DNA of 64,000 bases from contig NZ_NEGJ01000006.1 of assembly GCF_002135415.1 (NCBI RefSeq), positions 62,001 through 126,000 of the forward strand. Direction: 5' to 3'. Positions within the stretch are counted from its first letter, which is position 1, and each line of letters starts with the position of its first letter. A model generated the notes under the pieces. That model was not told where the DNA came from. It ran no database searches and worked only from the letters and a program-made list of their open reading frames with translations. Source of the stretch: Acinetobacter sp. ANC 3832 (GTDB lineage: Bacteria > Pseudomonadota > Gammaproteobacteria > Pseudomonadales > Moraxellaceae). Below, piece after piece: positions 62,473-64,000 of this stretch. A program made the position numbers and the translations under genes.

Positions 62473-64000
62473 TTAATCACCTGTGTAACCTTTTAATTTT
62501 AAACGTGCAGCATGTAAAAGTGGCTCTGTATAACCCGATGGCTGTTCACCACCTCTAAAGATTAAGTCTGAAGCTGCTTGGAATGCAATATTGGTGTCAA
62601 AATTAGTCGACATTGCAGTATATTCTGGATCATTCGCATTTTGCTCATCCACAATTTTCGCCATACGTTGCATAACTTCTTCAACTTGCGCACGCGTTAC
62701 AATACCGTGACGTAACCAATTTGCAACGTGTTGTGAAGAAATACGTAATGTTGCACGGTCTTCCATCAAACCTACATTGTTGATGTCTAAAACTTTAGAA
62801 CAACCGACACCAAGATCAACCCAACGAACCACATAACCCAAGATACCTTGACAGTTATTTTCAAGTTCTTTGGTTTTTTCTTCTTCAGACCAATTTGTAT
62901 CCGTCGCCAATGGTGGCGTTAATAAATCATCTAAAGGTAATGCTTCAGTCGCCAATAATTCTTTTTGACGATTTGCCACATTAATTTGGTGATAGTGAAT
63001 TGCATGAATCACAGCACCCGCTGGCGATGGAACCCATGCACAACTTGCACCCGCTTCAGGATGTTCAGTTTTAGTTTTATACATGTCTAAAAGCATATCT
63101 GGTTTAGGCCACATGCCTTTTCCAATTTGCGCTTTGCCACGTAAACCCGCTTTCAAACCGACCATCACGTTACGGTTTTCGTAAGCAGGGAACCAAATTT
63201 GAGCTTTCACTTCGCCTTTACGAACGAATGGACCTGCTTCCATAAAAGTATGAATTTCATCACCTGTACGGTCCATGAAACCTGTATTGATGAAAATCGT
63301 ACGATCTTTCGCTTGAGCAATACAGTTTTTCAAGTTTACAGAAGTACGACGTTCTTCATCCATAATACCAATTTTTAAAGTTTTCGCAGGCAATCCAAGC
63401 ACTTGTTCAGCACGCTCGAATAATTCAACTGCAAATGCAACTTCTTCTGGACCATGCATTTTTGGCTTAACGATATACATAGAACCTTTACGAGAGTTCT
63501 TGATTTCGTTTTCGCCTTTAATATCTGCAAAAGCAAGCAATGGCGTAATTAACGCATCCATAATGCCTTCATAGATTTCAGCGCCATCTACAAGGATTGC
63601 AGGATTTGTCATGAGGTGACCTACGTTACGAAGTAACATAAGTGAACGACCATGAATCTTAGTTTCGCCACCAATTAAGTTTTTGTGTGAACGGTCTTTG
63701 TTTAAACTACGAGTAACGGTTTTACCATTTTTCTCGATAGATTCTGACAAAGTACCTTTCATTAAGCCTAACCAGTTACGGTAGCCTTCAACTTTCTCTT
63801 CAGCATCAACTGCTGCGATTGAGTCTTCTAAATCTTGAATGGTCGTTACAGCAGCTTCAAGTACTAAATCTTTAACGCCAGCTGGATCTGTTTTACCAAT
63901 CGGGCTAGTTGCATCAATCTCTACAAATACATGCAAACCATTATTTTTAAATACGATTTCTGTAGGATTAGCAGCATCACCATTAAAGCCTACAAATTGT
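62473..64000 (-). CDS. glcB: malate synthase G, C-terminal part (5' end outside window)
   Basis: The frame runs through the right edge of the window: the 21 codons before the apparent TTG start at 63936 ([21 protein letters not shown]) continue malate synthase G, so about 509 of the ~720 residues are present. The enzyme condenses glyoxylate and acetyl-CoA to malate (glyoxylate cycle). Visible motifs are [50 protein letters not shown] with the catalytic arginine, [21 protein letters not shown], and [37 protein letters not shown], with a catalytic Asp in EDRATLR. Terminator directly downstream. Confidence 0.97.
   Translation of the reverse strand, partial: QFVGFNGDAANPTEIVFKNNGLHVFVEIDATSPIGKTDPAGVKDLVLEAAVTTIQDLEDSIAAVDAEEKVEGYRNWLGLMKGTLSESIEKNGKTVTRSLNKDRSHKNLIGGETKIHGRSLMLLRNVGHLMTNPAILVDGAEIYEGIMDALITPLLAFADIKGENEIKNSRKGSMYIVKPKMHGPEEVAFAVELFERAEQVLGLPAKTLKIGIMDEERRTSVNLKNCIAQAKDRTIFINTGFMDRTGDEIHTFMEAGPFVRKGEVKAQIWFPAYENRNVMVGLKAGLRGKAQIGKGMWPKPDMLLDMYKTKTEHPEAGASCAWVPSPAGAVIHAIHYHQINVANRQKELLATEALPLDDLLTPPLATDTNWSEEEKTKELENNCQGILGYVVRWVDLGVGCSKVLDINNVGLMEDRATLRISSQHVANWLRHGIVTRAQVEEVMQRMAKIVDEQNANDPEYTAMSTNFDTNIAFQAASDLIFRGGEQPSGYTEPLLHAARLKLKGYTGD

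Noticed and set aside
1..64000. Prophage, CRISPR, toxin-antitoxin or other defence island
   Set aside because: No integrase, transposase, cas, restriction-modification or toxin-like genes and no regular repeat-spacer array were seen; gene content is metabolic and housekeeping throughout.

Overview
The window looks like a chromosomal segment of an Acinetobacter species. It is AT-rich and most proteins read as close Acinetobacter types: a complete MopR/MopKLMNOP phenol hydroxylase locus, an AceI/AceR chlorhexidine-efflux pair, FadL-, OmpW- and porin-type outer-membrane proteins, and a class II aldolase/phosphoglycerate kinase pair. No insertion sequence, prophage, CRISPR array, rRNA or tRNA gene was recognised. 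Both ends cut through genes: a porin at the left and malate synthase G at the right.

Layout. 1-2.4 kb: porin C-terminus and a FadL-type lipid channel. 2.6-9.8 kb: polyphosphate kinase, an HD hydrolase, a LysR regulator, TrmA, small hypotheticals, the C-terminal remnant of a second FadL channel and a small lipoprotein. 9.9-16.7 kb: mopR on the minus strand divergent from mopKLMNOP, with a sigma-54 promoter and a pair of 15-bp direct repeats between them that look like MopR sites. 16.9-20.4 kb: an exported arylsulfatase, a lipoprotein formylglycine-generating enzyme and a secreted phosphodiester-glycosidase-like protein. 20.6-22.5 kb: an LRAT-like membrane protein, a relic of an efflux outer-membrane factor and an EamA transporter. 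22.6-26.7 kb: fba, a lipoprotein, pgk, a DUF2237 protein and a YceF-type Maf protein. 26.9-31.8 kb: a RoxA-like oxygenase, a membrane-anchored FMN/GltS-domain protein and the Pit phosphate transporter. 31.9-35.6 kb: a tight minus-strand operon (LMW phosphatase, murB, YdcF-like, alpha/beta hydrolase). 35.8-42.7 kb: iron alcohol dehydrogenase, OmpW, thioesterase, dnaX, a hypothetical and a serine hydrolase. 42.8-47 kb: MaoC-like and high-molecular-weight FabG genes divergent from a thiolase. 47-52.9 kb: aceI/aceR, transaldolase, LeuE, BenE and methionine aminopeptidase. 53.2-64 kb: BrnQ, several small membrane or hypothetical proteins, a TerC/CBS protein, MarR, SRAP, an RcnB-like protein and malate synthase G.

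How the parts may work together. (i) The mop locus turns phenols into catechols under phenol-sensing MopR. The neighbouring arylsulfatase could supply phenols from aryl sulfates; this is inference. (ii) The sulfatase and its presumed maturase both carry export signals, which suggests activation outside the cytoplasm. (iii) 11-bp-period Pho-box-like repeats lie upstream of ppk1, pit and an uncharacterised small membrane protein, suggesting a PhoB-controlled set. (iv) The MaoC/FabG/thiolase cluster has the gene order of the mycobacterial htdX-fabG4-fadA2 locus.

The most unusual signals are the exported formylglycine-generating enzyme pair, the Pho-box-linked small membrane protein, two outer-membrane-protein relics, a multi-hairpin repeat inside the MaoC-FabG operon, and an orphan minus-strand terminator at about 51.8 kb.
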